From the NCBI RefSeq assembly GCF_008629655.1, contig NZ_VWSG01000004.1, positions 1 through 64,000 of the forward strand: a stretch of DNA of 64,000 nucleotides, in the 5' to 3' direction. The position numbers and the translations under genes were made by a program. Positions within the stretch are counted from its first letter, which is position 1; each line of letters starts with the position of its first letter. The notes beneath the pieces are model-generated. The model searched no databases. It was given only the letters and a program-made list of their open reading frames with translations, and was not told the DNA's origin. Below, piece after piece: positions 42,772-52,611 of this stretch. This DNA comes from Paenimyroides baculatum. Lineage in GTDB: Bacteria > Bacteroidota > Bacteroidia > Flavobacteriales > Flavobacteriaceae.

Positions 42772-43989
42772 TTATATAGATTGTGTTTTCTTTAATCCTT
42801 TGTAAGCCATGAAAAACGCACAAACCATTAAGATTGATGCCAAAACAAAAGGTGCACCCGGAAATTTAAACGGAGCCGAATCGTGCGTAAAGAAATAAAA
42901 AATACTTGTCATTACCAATGGTCCAAAAGTCGCTGTGGCACTATTTAAACTTGCCAATGTTCCCTGAATTTGCCCTTGTTCGTTTGCAGGAACATGATTA
43001 GTGATTTCCGACTGAATTGCCGGACCTGCCAAACCACCCAAACAATAAGGAATCAAGAATACAAAAACCATCCATTCTTGCGAAGCAAAAGCAATCAACA
43101 ATAAACCGATGGAGTTTATGGAATATCCTATTAAAATACTTTTCCCGTTACCTATTCGTGGATTCACAAACCGAACCAAAACACCATGCACTAACGCCAC
43201 CAAAAGACCAACAACACCAAGCGAAATACCTACCATACGTTCGTCCCAATTGTATCGGTACATGGTATAAAAACTCCAGTTTCCGTTTACAGCGTGCGAT
43301 GCAAAATACATAAAAAACATTGCGGAAACCAAGCCTATAATATTCGGAAATTTCTTTAATCGAGCCAAAGCACCAATAGGATTTGCAGCTTTCCATTCAA
43401 AAATCCTACGTTTTTCAGGAGTTAATGATTCGGGCAGAACAAAATATCCATACACAAAATTCACAAAACACAAAGCAGCCGCAGCGTAAAAAGGAACGCG
43501 TGAACCAAACTGTCCCAACAAACCGCCAATTACTGGACCAATGATGAAGCCAATTCCAAAAGCAGCACCGACCAAACCAAAATTCTTGGCTTTATTTTCG
43601 GGTGTACTAACATCTGATATATAAGCCATTGCTGTAGAAATACTGGCTCCGGTTATACCTGCAATGATTCTACCCACAAATAACCAAGGTACATTTGGTG
43701 CTAATGCCAGTACCAAATAATCGACAGCGAATGCTAGCAACGAAATCAGTAAAACAGGTCTTCTGCCGTATTTATCAGACAAACTGCCCATTAACGGCGC
43801 ACACAAAAACTGCGTAAATGCATAGGCAAATGCCAGCCAACCGCCTAATTGTGCAGCTTCGCTAATATCGGAATGATTTAACTCTTTCAATAGTTTGGGA
43901 ATTACAGGAATAATAATACCTATTCCTATAATATCGATTAACATTGTAATGAATATAAAACCAATTGCAGCTGATTTCTTGGAACTCAT
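42772..43989 (-). CDS. MFS transporter of the TCR/Tet family
   Basis: 405 aa with 12 predicted helices. Conserved MFS motif A GSLSDKYGRRPVLLIS between helices 2 and 3 and the TetA-like opening FIFITMLIDIIGIGIIIPVIPKLL. Drug/H+ antiport is likely, but the substrate cannot be read. A tetracycline role is not implied; chromosomal members of this group are common. It heads the operon with the AAA+ and dGTPase genes. Confidence 0.88.
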   Translation of the reverse strand: MSSKKSAAIGFIFITMLIDIIGIGIIIPVIPKLLKELNHSDISEAAQLGGWLAFAYAFTQFLCAPLMGSLSDKYGRRPVLLISLLAFAVDYLVLALAPNVPWLFVGRIIAGITGASISTAMAYISDVSTPENKAKNFGLVGAAFGIGFIIGPVIGGLLGQFGSRVPFYAAAALCFVNFVYGYFVLPESLTPEKRRIFEWKAANPIGALARLKKFPNIIGLVSAMFFMYFASHAVNGNWSFYTMYRYNWDERMVGISLGVVGLLVALVHGVLVRFVNPRIGNGKSILIGYSINSIGLLLIAFASQEWMVFVFLIPYCLGGLAGPAIQSEITNHVPANEQGQIQGTLASLNSATATFGPLVMTSIFYFFTHDSAPFKFPGAPFVLASILMVCAFFMAYKGLKKTQSI

Positions 43990-44069
43990 GTTTTTTAAAA
44001 TTAGAAAACAAAGCTACGAAAACACAAGCACTTTTTATAAATTAGTATTTTAAAGTATCTATATTTATT

Positions 44070-44534
44070 ATGAGAATTTTTACTTTTTTATTTTTGATTT
44101 TTTGTTTGATATCCTGTAAAGACCAACAATTACAAACTGCTACGTTTGATGAAATAATTCATTACAAACTAGATACTTTAGCAGTTAATGAAATGGATAT
44201 TAGCGACATTTTATCTGGAGAAGCGATTCAAAATATTTCTGACACCTTAATTATTGATCAATTTACAGAATTTGGATTTGTGAGATCTGAAGTTGATAAA
44301 TCTGATTATATAAAATTACACAAAGTATTAACATCTAACCAAAACACAATTGACAACACCAAATGTTTGCCTATATATCGAGATTTTTTAATCCTAAAAA
44401 AGAAGAATAAAATCGTAGGTATCTTTAAAATTTGTTTTGAATGTTCGCAATTAAACTATCTTGATGCTTCTACTAACGAAAAAAGATTAATGACAGATGA
44501 AAACAGTTTAGTGCTTGATAAATTATTTCAATAA
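44070..44534 (+). CDS. Lipoprotein of unknown function
   Basis: 154 aa. Lipoprotein signal MRIFTFLFLIFCLISC, Cys16 lipidated. The mature part ends with a CxxC-like pair (KICFECSQLNYLD) and repeated Leu/Asp patterns. AT-rich. No family recognised. Confidence 0.65.
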   Translation: MRIFTFLFLIFCLISCKDQQLQTATFDEIIHYKLDTLAVNEMDISDILSGEAIQNISDTLIIDQFTEFGFVRSEVDKSDYIKLHKVLTSNQNTIDNTKCLPIYRDFLILKKKNKIVGIFKICFECSQLNYLDASTNEKRLMTDENSLVLDKLFQ

Positions 44535-44565
44535 AAAAAGTCTTCCCAATTGGAAAGACTTTTAA
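44535..44565. terminator. Terminator between lipoprotein gene and sucB
   Basis: AAAGTCTT (44537-44544) and AAGACTTT (44555-44562), with an inner CCAA/TTGG pairing and one mismatch. A-run and T-run flank it. Confidence 0.7.
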
Positions 44566-44587
44566 CAATATAAAAAACAATAAAATA

Positions 44588-45814
44588 TTATAATTCCAAT
44601 GCTTTTTTAGGATCGTTGTTCATTAACAACTCCATTGGATTTTCTAAAGCTTCTTTAACAGCAACCAAGAAACCAACAGACTCACGACCATCGATAATTC
44701 TGTGGTCATAAGATAATGCAATGTACATCATTGGCGCAATAACTACTTGCCCGTTAACTGCAACTGGACGTTCGATGATATTGTGCATTCCTAAAATACC
44801 TGATTGAGGTGGGTTGATAATTGGAGTTGACAACATAGAACCAAATACACCACCATTGGTAATTGTAAACGTTCCACCTGTCATTTCGTCAACCGTAATT
44901 TGTCCGTCACGAGCTCTTGTTGCCAAACGTTTGATTTCAGCTTCAACACCACGGAAAGATAATAATTCTGCATTGCGAACAACCGGAACCATTAATCCTT
45001 TTGGTCCTGAAACCGCGATAGAAATATCGGCAAAATCAAACTTGATCTGCTCTTGACCATCGATCATTGAGTTTACATCAGGGAATAACTGCAATGCACG
45101 AGTTACCGCTTTTGTAAAGAACGACATAAAGCCTAACGATGCATTATGTTTTGCTTTGAACGCATCTTTAAATTCGGTACGTAATTTATTTACTTCAGTT
45201 AAGTTAACTTCATTAAAAGTAGTTAACATTGCTGTTGTATTTTTAGCTTCAACCAAACGCTCTGCTACTTTTCTGCGTAACATAGACATTTTTTTGCGCT
45301 CTGTTCCACGAGGTCCACCGGTTGGTGTTCCCATTGAAGGTGTTGCGTTTAAAGCATCTTCTTTAGTTACACGACCATCTTTACCTGTACCTTGAACAGA
45401 TGCAGCATCGATGCTTTTCTCGTCTAATATTTTTTTGGCAGCGGGCGATGCAGATCCTGTTGCATACGTAGCAGCTGGTGCAGACGCAGGAGCCGCCGGT
45501 GCAGCTTTTACTTCTTCTTTTTTCTCTTCAGCTTTTGGAGCTTCGGCAGCCGGTGCGCTACCCGATGGTTTTGCAGCACCTGTATCGATTAAACAAACTA
45601 CCTGACCAACAGCCACAGCATCTCCTTCTTCCGCTTTTAAAGTAATAATACCACTAGCTTCAGCAGGTAATTCTAAAGTTGCTTTGTCAGAATCAACCTC
45701 AGCAATTGCTTGGTCTTTCTCTACATAGTCTCCGTCTTTTACTAACCAAGTAGCAATTTCCACTTCTGTGATTGACTCTCCTGGCGAAGGAACTTTCATT
45801 TCTAAGATACTCAT
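44588..45814 (-). CDS. sucB: 2-oxoglutarate dehydrogenase E2, dihydrolipoyllysine succinyltransferase
   Basis: 408 aa. One lipoyl domain with the lipoyl Lys in [16 protein letters not shown] near 44, an Ala/Pro/Glu linker, a peripheral-subunit binding domain ([20 protein letters not shown]) and the catalytic domain with the [16 protein letters not shown]is-Asp block. The substrate is assigned from pairing with sucA. The stop is at 44588 and the gene lies 45 bases downstream of sucA. Confidence 0.96.
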   Translation of the reverse strand: MSILEMKVPSPGESITEVEIATWLVKDGDYVEKDQAIAEVDSDKATLELPAEASGIITLKAEEGDAVAVGQVVCLIDTGAAKPSGSAPAAEAPKAEEKKEEVKAAPAAPASAPAATYATGSASPAAKKILDEKSIDAASVQGTGKDGRVTKEDALNATPSMGTPTGGPRGTERKKMSMLRRKVAERLVEAKNTTAMLTTFNEVNLTEVNKLRTEFKDAFKAKHNASLGFMSFFTKAVTRALQLFPDVNSMIDGQEQIKFDFADISIAVSGPKGLMVPVVRNAELLSFRGVEAEIKRLATRARDGQITVDEMTGGTFTITNGGVFGSMLSTPIINPPQSGILGMHNIIERPVAVNGQVVIAPMMYIALSYDHRIIDGRESVGFLVAVKEALENPMELLMNNDPKKALEL

Positions 45815-45859
45815 GAGTATATTAATTTAATATTGTGTTATTTGAAAAACTTTCTAAAA

Positions 45860-48625
45860 TTATAAATTTTTATCGAATACTTTAGCAATTGCTTTTGCAT
45901 ATCTTGCTTTAGATCGAACTGATGAACCTGCTGCAGGTGCGGCTGCGGCTGCTGGTGATGCCAAACGGAATTTAACCAAATCAAAATTCATTAGCATATA
46001 ACCGTATGCGCCCATGTTTTTAGGTTCTTCTTGTGCCCAAACATAATCTTCAACATTCGGGTAAGAAGCAATTACTTCTTTTAATTTATCGTTATCTAAC
46101 GGAAACAATTGTTCAACTCTAACAAAAGCAACATCGTTTCTGCCTAAATTTTCTTTTTCTGCCTGTAAATCGTAATAGAATTTACCTGAAACAAAAACCA
46201 GTGTTTTAACTGCCGATTTATCTTGAACTTTTGGATCATCAACAATTGTTTGGAACGATCCGTTTGTTAATTCTTCGATAGTTGAAGTAGCTTCTGGATG
46301 ACGTAACAATGATTTTGGCGACATGATTACCAATGGCTTTCTAAAATCGGTAACCATTTGGCGACGCAACATGTGGAAATGGTTTGCAGGCGTTGTACAG
46401 TTTGCTACATACATATTATGGTTTGCACAAAGTTGTAAGTAACGCTCTAAACGTGCCGATGAATGTTCTGCTCCCTGATGTTCGTAACCATGTGGCAACA
46501 ACATAACAATACCGTTTTGGCTTCCCCATTTGTCTTCGCCAGCTGCGATATATTGGTCGATCATAATTTGAGCACCGTTAGAGAAATCTCCGAACTGTGC
46601 TTCCCAAATTGTTAATGCTTTTGGATTTGCCATAGCATATCCGTATTCAAAACCTAAAACAGCATATTCTGATAAATGCGAGTTATAAATACGCATTTGT
46701 CCGTTTTGTGATTTTATGTTGTTTAAAGGTACATATTCTTCTTCTGTTTCTTCGTTTTTAATAACGGCATGACGGTGCGAAAACGTTCCGCGTTGTACAT
46801 CCTGTCCTGTAAAACGAACATCGTAACCTTCTGAAATCAACGTTCCGTAAGCTAATAATTCACCCATAGCCCAATCTAAACGGTTGGTTTCGTAATACAT
46901 TGTATAACGATCCTTGATTAATTTAGATATTTTGCTGATGAATTTAATATCTGTAGGCAATGCTGTTAAAACAGGTGCTACATCGTCTAACATTTCGCGC
47001 GATACTTTGGTATCATACGTTTGCAGCATACGGTCAACATTTGCAATATGGTATCCCTCCCATTCTTTTTCCATGAACGGAATAATCACTGCTTTTTCTG
47101 TCGCTTTTGCTGCTGTTAGATTTTCTTCTAAAATTTCTTTGTATTTATCTTCTAAAGATCCAACAAAAGCATCGTCGATAATTTTATTTTCAATTAATCG
47201 AGCGCTGTAAATGTTACGTGCATTTTGATGTTTAGAGATCAATTTGTATAAAATTGGCTGTGTAAAACGTGGTTCGTCACCTTCGTTATGTCCGTATTTA
47301 CGGTATCCTACCAAATCAACAAAAACATCTTCTTTAAATTCCATACGGTACGCCAAAGCAAACAACATTGCTTTAACCGCCGCTTCGGTATCATCTGCAT
47401 TTACGTGTACAACAGGCGCTGCAACAACTTTAGCAATATCGGTAGAATAAACGCCCGAACGTGCATCTTTATAACTTGTTGTAAAACCAACTTGATTGTT
47501 TAAAACCACGTGAATTGTACCAGCCGTTTGGTAAGCACGCAACTTGCTCATTTGAACAATTTCGTACACAATACCCTGCCCTGCTACTGCAGCATCTCCA
47601 TGTAAGGCAATTGGCAATACTTTAGAGAAATCGTCTGCGTATAATTTATCTTGTTTAGCACGAACCACACCTTCTATAACCGCACCAACGGTTTCTAAAT
47701 GCGATGGATTTGGTGCTAAATTTAATGTAACTTTATTTCCTGATTTTGTTTCACGGTTAGATGTGTATCCTAAATGGTATTTCACATCGCCATCAAACGT
47801 ATCGGCAACATCTGCATAATCTTTCCCGTCGAATTCTGTAAAGATATTCTGCGCAGGTTTCTGCATAATGTTCGCCAAGATATTTAAACGCCCACGGTGT
47901 GCCATTCCAATAACAACATCTTCTACACCAGCTGATCCGGCAGCTTCAATCATAGCATCTAACGCAGGAATAGTAGCTTCTAATCCTTCCAAAGAAAAAC
48001 GTTTCTGACCTACATATTTTGTATGAAAGAAATTCTCGAAAGCGGCAGCCTGAACCAGTTTTTCTAATATATGTTTCTGCTGATCTGTAGTTAAATCTGA
48101 AATTTTAGATTCAACGTATTTAGAAATCCACTGAACTTTTTCTTCGCTCGGGATATACATATATTCAATACCCAAAGTAGTACAATAGGTATTCTGTAAA
48201 TGATCTATAATTTGCTGTAAGGTACTTTTTTGTAAGTGAATGCTTTGTGCAGCATCAAAAGTAACGTTTAAATCGGCTTGTGTAAGACCAAATTTTTCGA
48301 TAGAAAAATCAGGAGCTTCGCCAGTTTTCTCTATTAGGGGATTTGTTTTTGTTAATAAGTGACCGTGCGTTCTGTAAGCATCGATCAACTTTAAAACCGC
48401 AAATTCTTTTTTAACCGAATCAGCGATAACTGCCGATTCGCCAGAACCTTGGTATGCATTTGATAATTGTTCTACCGGGCCGCCATTGAACTCATTTGCA
48501 AAATCGAACCCTTGAAAAAAACTTCTCCAACTTGGTTCAACACTATCAGGACTTGTTAGGTACTGATCGTATAAATCGGCAAAAAATGAGGTATGTGCAG
48601 CGTTTAAAAAGGAAAACCTATCCAT
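45860..48625 (-). CDS. sucA: 2-oxoglutarate dehydrogenase E1
   Basis: 921 aa. N-terminal E2-binding segment (FLNAAHTSFFADLYDQYLTSPDSVEPSW), the THDP-binding domain with RFSLEGLEA, GMAHRGRLN and GDAAVAGQG, and the second half with QFGDFSNGAQIMIDQYI and LLPHGYEHQGAEHSSARLER. An unusual Ala/Pro-rich insert (ASPAAAAAPAAG) lies 30 residues from the C-terminus. Together with SucB it converts 2-oxoglutarate to succinyl-CoA. Confidence 0.96.
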   Translation of the reverse strand: MDRFSFLNAAHTSFFADLYDQYLTSPDSVEPSWRSFFQGFDFANEFNGGPVEQLSNAYQGSGESAVIADSVKKEFAVLKLIDAYRTHGHLLTKTNPLIEKTGEAPDFSIEKFGLTQADLNVTFDAAQSIHLQKSTLQQIIDHLQNTYCTTLGIEYMYIPSEEKVQWISKYVESKISDLTTDQQKHILEKLVQAAAFENFFHTKYVGQKRFSLEGLEATIPALDAMIEAAGSAGVEDVVIGMAHRGRLNILANIMQKPAQNIFTEFDGKDYADVADTFDGDVKYHLGYTSNRETKSGNKVTLNLAPNPSHLETVGAVIEGVVRAKQDKLYADDFSKVLPIALHGDAAVAGQGIVYEIVQMSKLRAYQTAGTIHVVLNNQVGFTTSYKDARSGVYSTDIAKVVAAPVVHVNADDTEAAVKAMLFALAYRMEFKEDVFVDLVGYRKYGHNEGDEPRFTQPILYKLISKHQNARNIYSARLIENKIIDDAFVGSLEDKYKEILEENLTAAKATEKAVIIPFMEKEWEGYHIANVDRMLQTYDTKVSREMLDDVAPVLTALPTDIKFISKISKLIKDRYTMYYETNRLDWAMGELLAYGTLISEGYDVRFTGQDVQRGTFSHRHAVIKNEETEEEYVPLNNIKSQNGQMRIYNSHLSEYAVLGFEYGYAMANPKALTIWEAQFGDFSNGAQIMIDQYIAAGEDKWGSQNGIVMLLPHGYEHQGAEHSSARLERYLQLCANHNMYVANCTTPANHFHMLRRQMVTDFRKPLVIMSPKSLLRHPEATSTIEELTNGSFQTIVDDPKVQDKSAVKTLVFVSGKFYYDLQAEKENLGRNDVAFVRVEQLFPLDNDKLKEVIASYPNVEDYVWAQEEPKNMGAYGYMLMNFDLVKFRLASPAAAAAPAAGSSVRSKARYAKAIAKVFDKNL

Positions 48626-48958
48626 AATATTTGTCTAATGACTCTTTTTTTCGTTAAAAAATTTTCACAAAAATACAATAGTTTCAATTAATATTACAAC
48701 ATTTTAAATAGTTTTATACTTTATTTTTTACTTGAATTTGCATTTTTGATTTTTACAGTATGTGCTTATAAAATAGTTTTTTACGGATACCGTTTTTAAT
48801 CGCTTTATTTTTATGAACTTTATTGTTTATTGGTGTTTTTTAAATTCATTTTTTCATTATTCGCAGTAGGATACATTATTGTTAATTGACACACAATTTT
48901 AACAATTAAGATACATTTAACTGTTTAATTAATATCTTAGCGAAAATTTGATTCCCTT
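48626..48958. other. AT-rich intergenic region between sucA and an outer-membrane protein gene
   Basis: 333 bases without a plausible gene on either strand. It holds the sucA promoter (48668-48699) and a possible promoter of the plus-strand gene: TTG at 48886-48888, 23 bases, TACATTTA at 48912-48919 (one mismatch). The middle (48720-48880) is T-rich with no hairpin or repeat that I can see. Confidence 0.6.
48668..48699 (-). promoter_or_regulatory. Promoter of sucAB
   Basis: On the minus strand TTG (complement of 48697-48699), 21 bases, TATTTTTG (complement of 48668-48675), both full matches, with about 43 bases to the sucA ATG. Confidence 0.6.
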
Positions 48959-49498
48959 ATGAAAAAAATATTTTACACACTTACAACTTGCTTTTTAATT
49001 GGATTTAATTCGTTTGCACAAGAAAATCAAGATACCTACCAACCGCGTACCACTACTTTTTTTAGCGATATGCAATTTGGTGGCGGATTAGGCTTGGCTT
49101 TTGGTAGCGGATTTACCAATATTGCGGTTTCGCCTATGGCTTTAAAACCAATTACCGAACAATTTTCAGCAGGTTTGGGATTGCAGTTTAATTATTTAAG
49201 ATCGAAAGGTTTTTACGAAAGTACATCGTATGGTGCAAATATTTTAGGAATTTATAGTCCGGCAGAAATGATTCAGCTTTCGGCAGAATTGGAACAATTA
49301 CGTGTGAACAATACTATTTATACTGATTTTTCTAAAATCAACACCATTAATGATAATTTTTGGAACACCGCTTTGTTTTTAGGCGCTGGTTACACTACAG
49401 AAAATGTAACAATTGGTGTTCGCTATAATGTTTTATACAAAAAAGACGATTTGGTTTACAACCAAGCTTGGATGCCTTTTATCCGCGTTTTCTTTTAG
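48959..49498 (+). CDS. Outer-membrane beta-barrel protein, unknown function
   Basis: 179 aa, signal peptide MKKIFYTLTTCFLIGFNSFAQ. The mature part is short beta strands (QFGGGLGLAFGSGF, FSAGLGLQFNYL, FLGAGYTTENVTIGVRYNVLY) ending in Phe (FIRVFF), so a small outer-membrane barrel. Proteins like this next to sucA have been labelled alpha-ketoglutarate decarboxylase in databases, as I recall, but nothing in this sequence supports an enzyme. Confidence 0.75.
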   Translation: MKKIFYTLTTCFLIGFNSFAQENQDTYQPRTTTFFSDMQFGGGLGLAFGSGFTNIAVSPMALKPITEQFSAGLGLQFNYLRSKGFYESTSYGANILGIYSPAEMIQLSAELEQLRVNNTIYTDFSKINTINDNFWNTALFLGAGYTTENVTIGVRYNVLYKKDDLVYNQAWMPFIRVFF

Positions 49499-49518
49499 AA
49501 TGATATATGTTAGACAAA

Positions 49519-49551
49519 AAAAAATCCGAAACGTTTGTTTCGGATTTTTTA
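49519..49551. terminator. Bidirectional terminator
   Basis: AAAATCCGAAAC (49521-49532) pairs with GTTTCGGATTTT (49537-49548), with A-run and T-run flanks, between converging genes. Confidence 0.85.
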
Positions 49552-49552
49552 T

Positions 49553-50524
49553 TTATACAGTTCTGCTCATTAATGATAAAGCGAATTCTTTTAGTTCTTC
49601 TTTAAAGTGATAAGGTATTTCTAATGTTTCTAACTGCAATAATGCTTTCTGCGTATATTCTTCTATTAAAAGCTGGGTATCGTTTGTAGCATTTGTTTTT
49701 TCGAATAACGATTTAACAGCTTCAATTTTTTCTTGTCCCCCTTCTTTTGATAAAAACCAGTTTAGTAATTCGGTTTTATCGGTAGCTGAAGCATTTTCTA
49801 AAGATCTTAAATACAAATACGTTTTTTTATTCTCTAAAATATCGCCGCCAATTTGTTTTCCAAATGTTGCAGTTTCGCCAAAAGCATCTAAATAATCGTC
49901 TTGCAACTGAAACGCAATCCCAAGATCTCGACCAAAATTATAAATCGCAATTTTGTTATTTTCGGTAGTTTTAGCAACAATAGCTCCCATTTCTAAAGCA
50001 GCACCTACTAAAACCGCCGTTTTGTATTCAATCATTTTAATGTATTCCGGAATACTAACATTGTTGCGAGTTTCGAAATTGATATCTAACTGTTGTCCTT
50101 CACAAACTTCCAACGCTGTTTTACTGAACAATTTCGCAAGATCCTTAAAAATAGCAGGTTCGTAATTCTCGAAATACTGATAAGCCAAAATCAGCATGGC
50201 ATCGCCCGATAAAATCCCGGTATTCAGATTCCATTTTTCGTGAACGGTTTTATTACCTCTTCTTAACGGCGCTTCGTCCATAATATCGTCATGAATCAAC
50301 GAAAAATTATGAAACAACTCAATAGCAACTGCTGCATGAATGGCATCGGTAGGTTGTGCCCCAAAAACCTCGGCTGCAAAAAGGGTAAGCAACGGACGTA
50401 AACGTTTACCTCCCAAATTGGCAATATACCCTATTGGTTCGTAAAGTTCCTTTGGTTCTTTCTTAAAATTAATTTGATTTATATAATCGGCGACAGCGCT
50501 TTTGTATTCAATGAAATTATTCAT
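49553..50524 (-). CDS. Polyprenyl diphosphate synthase
   Basis: 323 aa, trans-isoprenyl synthase fold. First Asp-rich motif LIHDDIMDEAPLRRG near 80, second QLQDDYLDAFG near 211, plus GGKRLRPLLTLFAAE. Makes a C15-C40 or longer prenyl diphosphate, probably the side chain of menaquinone or a carotenoid precursor. Chain length cannot be read reliably; small residues before the first motif (NFSL) fit a long product. Confidence 0.93.
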   Translation of the reverse strand: MNNFIEYKSAVADYINQINFKKEPKELYEPIGYIANLGGKRLRPLLTLFAAEVFGAQPTDAIHAAVAIELFHNFSLIHDDIMDEAPLRRGNKTVHEKWNLNTGILSGDAMLILAYQYFENYEPAIFKDLAKLFSKTALEVCEGQQLDINFETRNNVSIPEYIKMIEYKTAVLVGAALEMGAIVAKTTENNKIAIYNFGRDLGIAFQLQDDYLDAFGETATFGKQIGGDILENKKTYLYLRSLENASATDKTELLNWFLSKEGGQEKIEAVKSLFEKTNATNDTQLLIEEYTQKALLQLETLEIPYHFKEELKEFALSLMSRTV

Positions 50525-50600
50525 AAAAGGTGTAAACTTCGTTTCAAGAATACAAATGTAAGCTAATTAATCATGTAAATAAAATTAAAAAAAAAACTTT

Positions 50601-50649
50601 GGAAACTTTTTTGGTATTTAAAGTTTCCTACTTACCTTTGCCGAAACTT
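50601..50649 (+). promoter_or_regulatory. TetR-family operator overlapping the promoter
   Basis: GGAAACTT (50601-50608) and AAGTTTCC (50621-50628) form an inverted repeat centred on the -33 TTG (50611-50613). A third half site GAAACTT lies at 50643-50649. The -7 box TACCTTTG (50633-50640) is 19 bases after TTG. Binding would block RNA polymerase. Confidence 0.7.
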
Positions 50650-50658
50650 TTTGACTTA

Positions 50659-51267
50659 ATGAAAGAGACTGTATTAAAAAAATCTTTAGAATTATTCATT
50701 AAAAACGGCTTTAAAGCGGTTACTATGGATGATATCGCTAAAGAATTAGGAATATCAAAAAAAACGATTTATCAGCATTTTTCGGCTAAAGATGAATTGG
50801 TAAAAGCAACCGTTGATTATGTCTTTATATCTGCAACCGATAAAATGAAGAGCATTGCTGGAAATTGTAAAACACCAATTCACGAGCATTTTGAAATGAA
50901 AAGCTGTTTAGGTGATTTGTTCGGGCAGAATATTCAGGCAAGTACGATCTATCAGTTTAACAAATACTATCCAAAATTAGCAGAGCGCATTCAGCGAAAG
51001 AAACACGAAAATTACGATTTTACGATTCTTCGAAACCTACGCGATGGTGTTGAACAAGGTTATTATAGAAAAGAAATAGATATAGATTTTGTAGGAAAGA
51101 TCTTTTTTGCAAGTACTACAGCGTTTTTTAACGATGAGATTTTTATAAATCTGCAAAGTAACCAATCTATAGACGAGTTGAATTACAAATTATTGGAATA
51201 CCATTTAAGAGGAATAGTTACCCCGAAAGGATTAGAAATATTAGAACAATTATTACAAAAATCATAA
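50659..51267 (+). CDS. TetR/AcrR-family transcriptional regulator
   Basis: 202 aa from the ATG at 50659 (MKETVLKKSLELFIKNG). An in-frame upstream start would lie in the operator. HTH: AVTMDDIAKELGISKKTIYQHFSAKDELV near 22-50. The C-terminal helical domain is a ligand pocket (IYQFNKYYPKLAERIQRKK, KIFFASTTAFFND). It sits 6 bases before a tolC-like gene and probably represses the TolC-HlyD-RND operon and itself. Confidence 0.9.
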   Translation: MKETVLKKSLELFIKNGFKAVTMDDIAKELGISKKTIYQHFSAKDELVKATVDYVFISATDKMKSIAGNCKTPIHEHFEMKSCLGDLFGQNIQASTIYQFNKYYPKLAERIQRKKHENYDFTILRNLRDGVEQGYYRKEIDIDFVGKIFFASTTAFFNDEIFINLQSNQSIDELNYKLLEYHLRGIVTPKGLEILEQLLQKS

Positions 51268-51273
51268 ATACCA

Positions 51274-52593
51274 ATGAAATATAGAATTTCAATTTTACTA
51301 GCGTTTTTAGGATTCTTTGCCCAGGCACAAGAACAATTAACGCTTAAAGATGCGGTTAATTACGCTTTGCAAAATAAAGCCGAAGCCGTTAAAGCCCGTT
51401 TAGAGGTACAAAACAGCGAATACCAGATAGATGAAGTTCGCGCAAGTGCCTTACCGCAAATTACTGCGACCGCAGGCCTAACATACAATGCCATAATTCA
51501 ACAGATGGCATTAGTGATGGGGGATCAAGTTCAGGTTATACAAATGGGAACACCTTGGCAGTCAAGTGCAATGGTTTCTTTAAACCAGCAAATCTTTAAT
51601 CAGGCTGTTTTTACAGGTTTGAAAGCAGCAAAAACTACACGTGAGTTTTATAAAATTAATGCAGAGCTAACAGAAGAACAAGTTATAGAAAAAGTTGCAA
51701 ACAGTTATTTTGAAGCTTATAAAACAGAGTCGCAATTAACAACAGTTGACAAAACAATTGAAAATACTAGTCGCGTTCGTGATGTTATAAAAAGTTTGTT
51801 CGACAACGGTTTGGCAAAGAAAATTGATTTAGACCGTATTGATGTTACACTAAACAATTTAAAAGGTAATCGTCAGCAATTAATAAATGCATTACAGTTG
51901 CAAGAAAACGCTTTGAAATACCTAATAGGTATGGATATGAATCAGGATATAGAATTACCTGATAATACGTTTGAAGTTTCAAAACATGCATTAGTAGATG
52001 AATCTGTAAACATTGAAAACAGAACAGAGATTAAGTTGTTGGAAAAACAAGGTGAATTATTAGCTTTAAATAAGAAAGCTATAAATGCAGAAAGTTATCC
52101 AAGCCTAAGTATGACTGCGAATTTCGGTTACGTTGGTTTTGGAAATGACTTTCCATGGTTTGCAAAAAGTCCAGGTGCAGCTTGGTCTGGAGCTTCAGCA
52201 ATTGGTTTGAACTTAAGCATTCCTATTTTTAATGGTGGATCGGTTAAAGCTAAAGTTAAACAAGCTCAAACCAAGATTGATCTTTTAGAAGCAGACAAAC
52301 GCGATACACGTTTAGCATTAGATATGTCTTTAAAAAATGCCATTACACAAATTAACAACTCACTAATCACATTAAACGTTCAAAAAGAGAATGTTAATCT
52401 AGCTAAAGAAGTATTAACAAATATAGAAAACAATTACAAATTTGGTTTAGCAACCTTAACTGATTTGTTAGATGCAGAAACACAATATGCCGATGCACAG
52501 AACAATCACACAAATGCTTTACTAGATTATAAAGTAGCCGAAATAGCATTAATTAAGGCTAAAGGAGAATTAAAATCATTAACACAAGAATAA
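51274..52593 (+). CDS. TolC-family outer-membrane efflux protein
   Basis: 439 aa, signal peptide MKYRISILLAFLGFFAQAQ. Two repeats of the outer-membrane efflux (OEP) helix pair, with YALQNKAEAVKARLEVQNSEYQIDEVRASALPQ in the first and NYKFGLATLTDLLDAETQYADAQNN in the second. It forms the outer channel of a tripartite pump with the next two genes. Confidence 0.93.
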   Translation: MKYRISILLAFLGFFAQAQEQLTLKDAVNYALQNKAEAVKARLEVQNSEYQIDEVRASALPQITATAGLTYNAIIQQMALVMGDQVQVIQMGTPWQSSAMVSLNQQIFNQAVFTGLKAAKTTREFYKINAELTEEQVIEKVANSYFEAYKTESQLTTVDKTIENTSRVRDVIKSLFDNGLAKKIDLDRIDVTLNNLKGNRQQLINALQLQENALKYLIGMDMNQDIELPDNTFEVSKHALVDESVNIENRTEIKLLEKQGELLALNKKAINAESYPSLSMTANFGYVGFGNDFPWFAKSPGAAWSGASAIGLNLSIPIFNGGSVKAKVKQAQTKIDLLEADKRDTRLALDMSLKNAITQINNSLITLNVQKENVNLAKEVLTNIENNYKFGLATLTDLLDAETQYADAQNNHTNALLDYKVAEIALIKAKGELKSLTQE

Positions 52594-52611
52594 AACTAAT
52601 TGCATTTAAAC

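Noticed and set aside
42772..43989. Tetracycline resistance gene
   Set aside because: It belongs to the TCR/Tet family by motif, but nothing specific shows tetracycline export and chromosomal members of this group are common.
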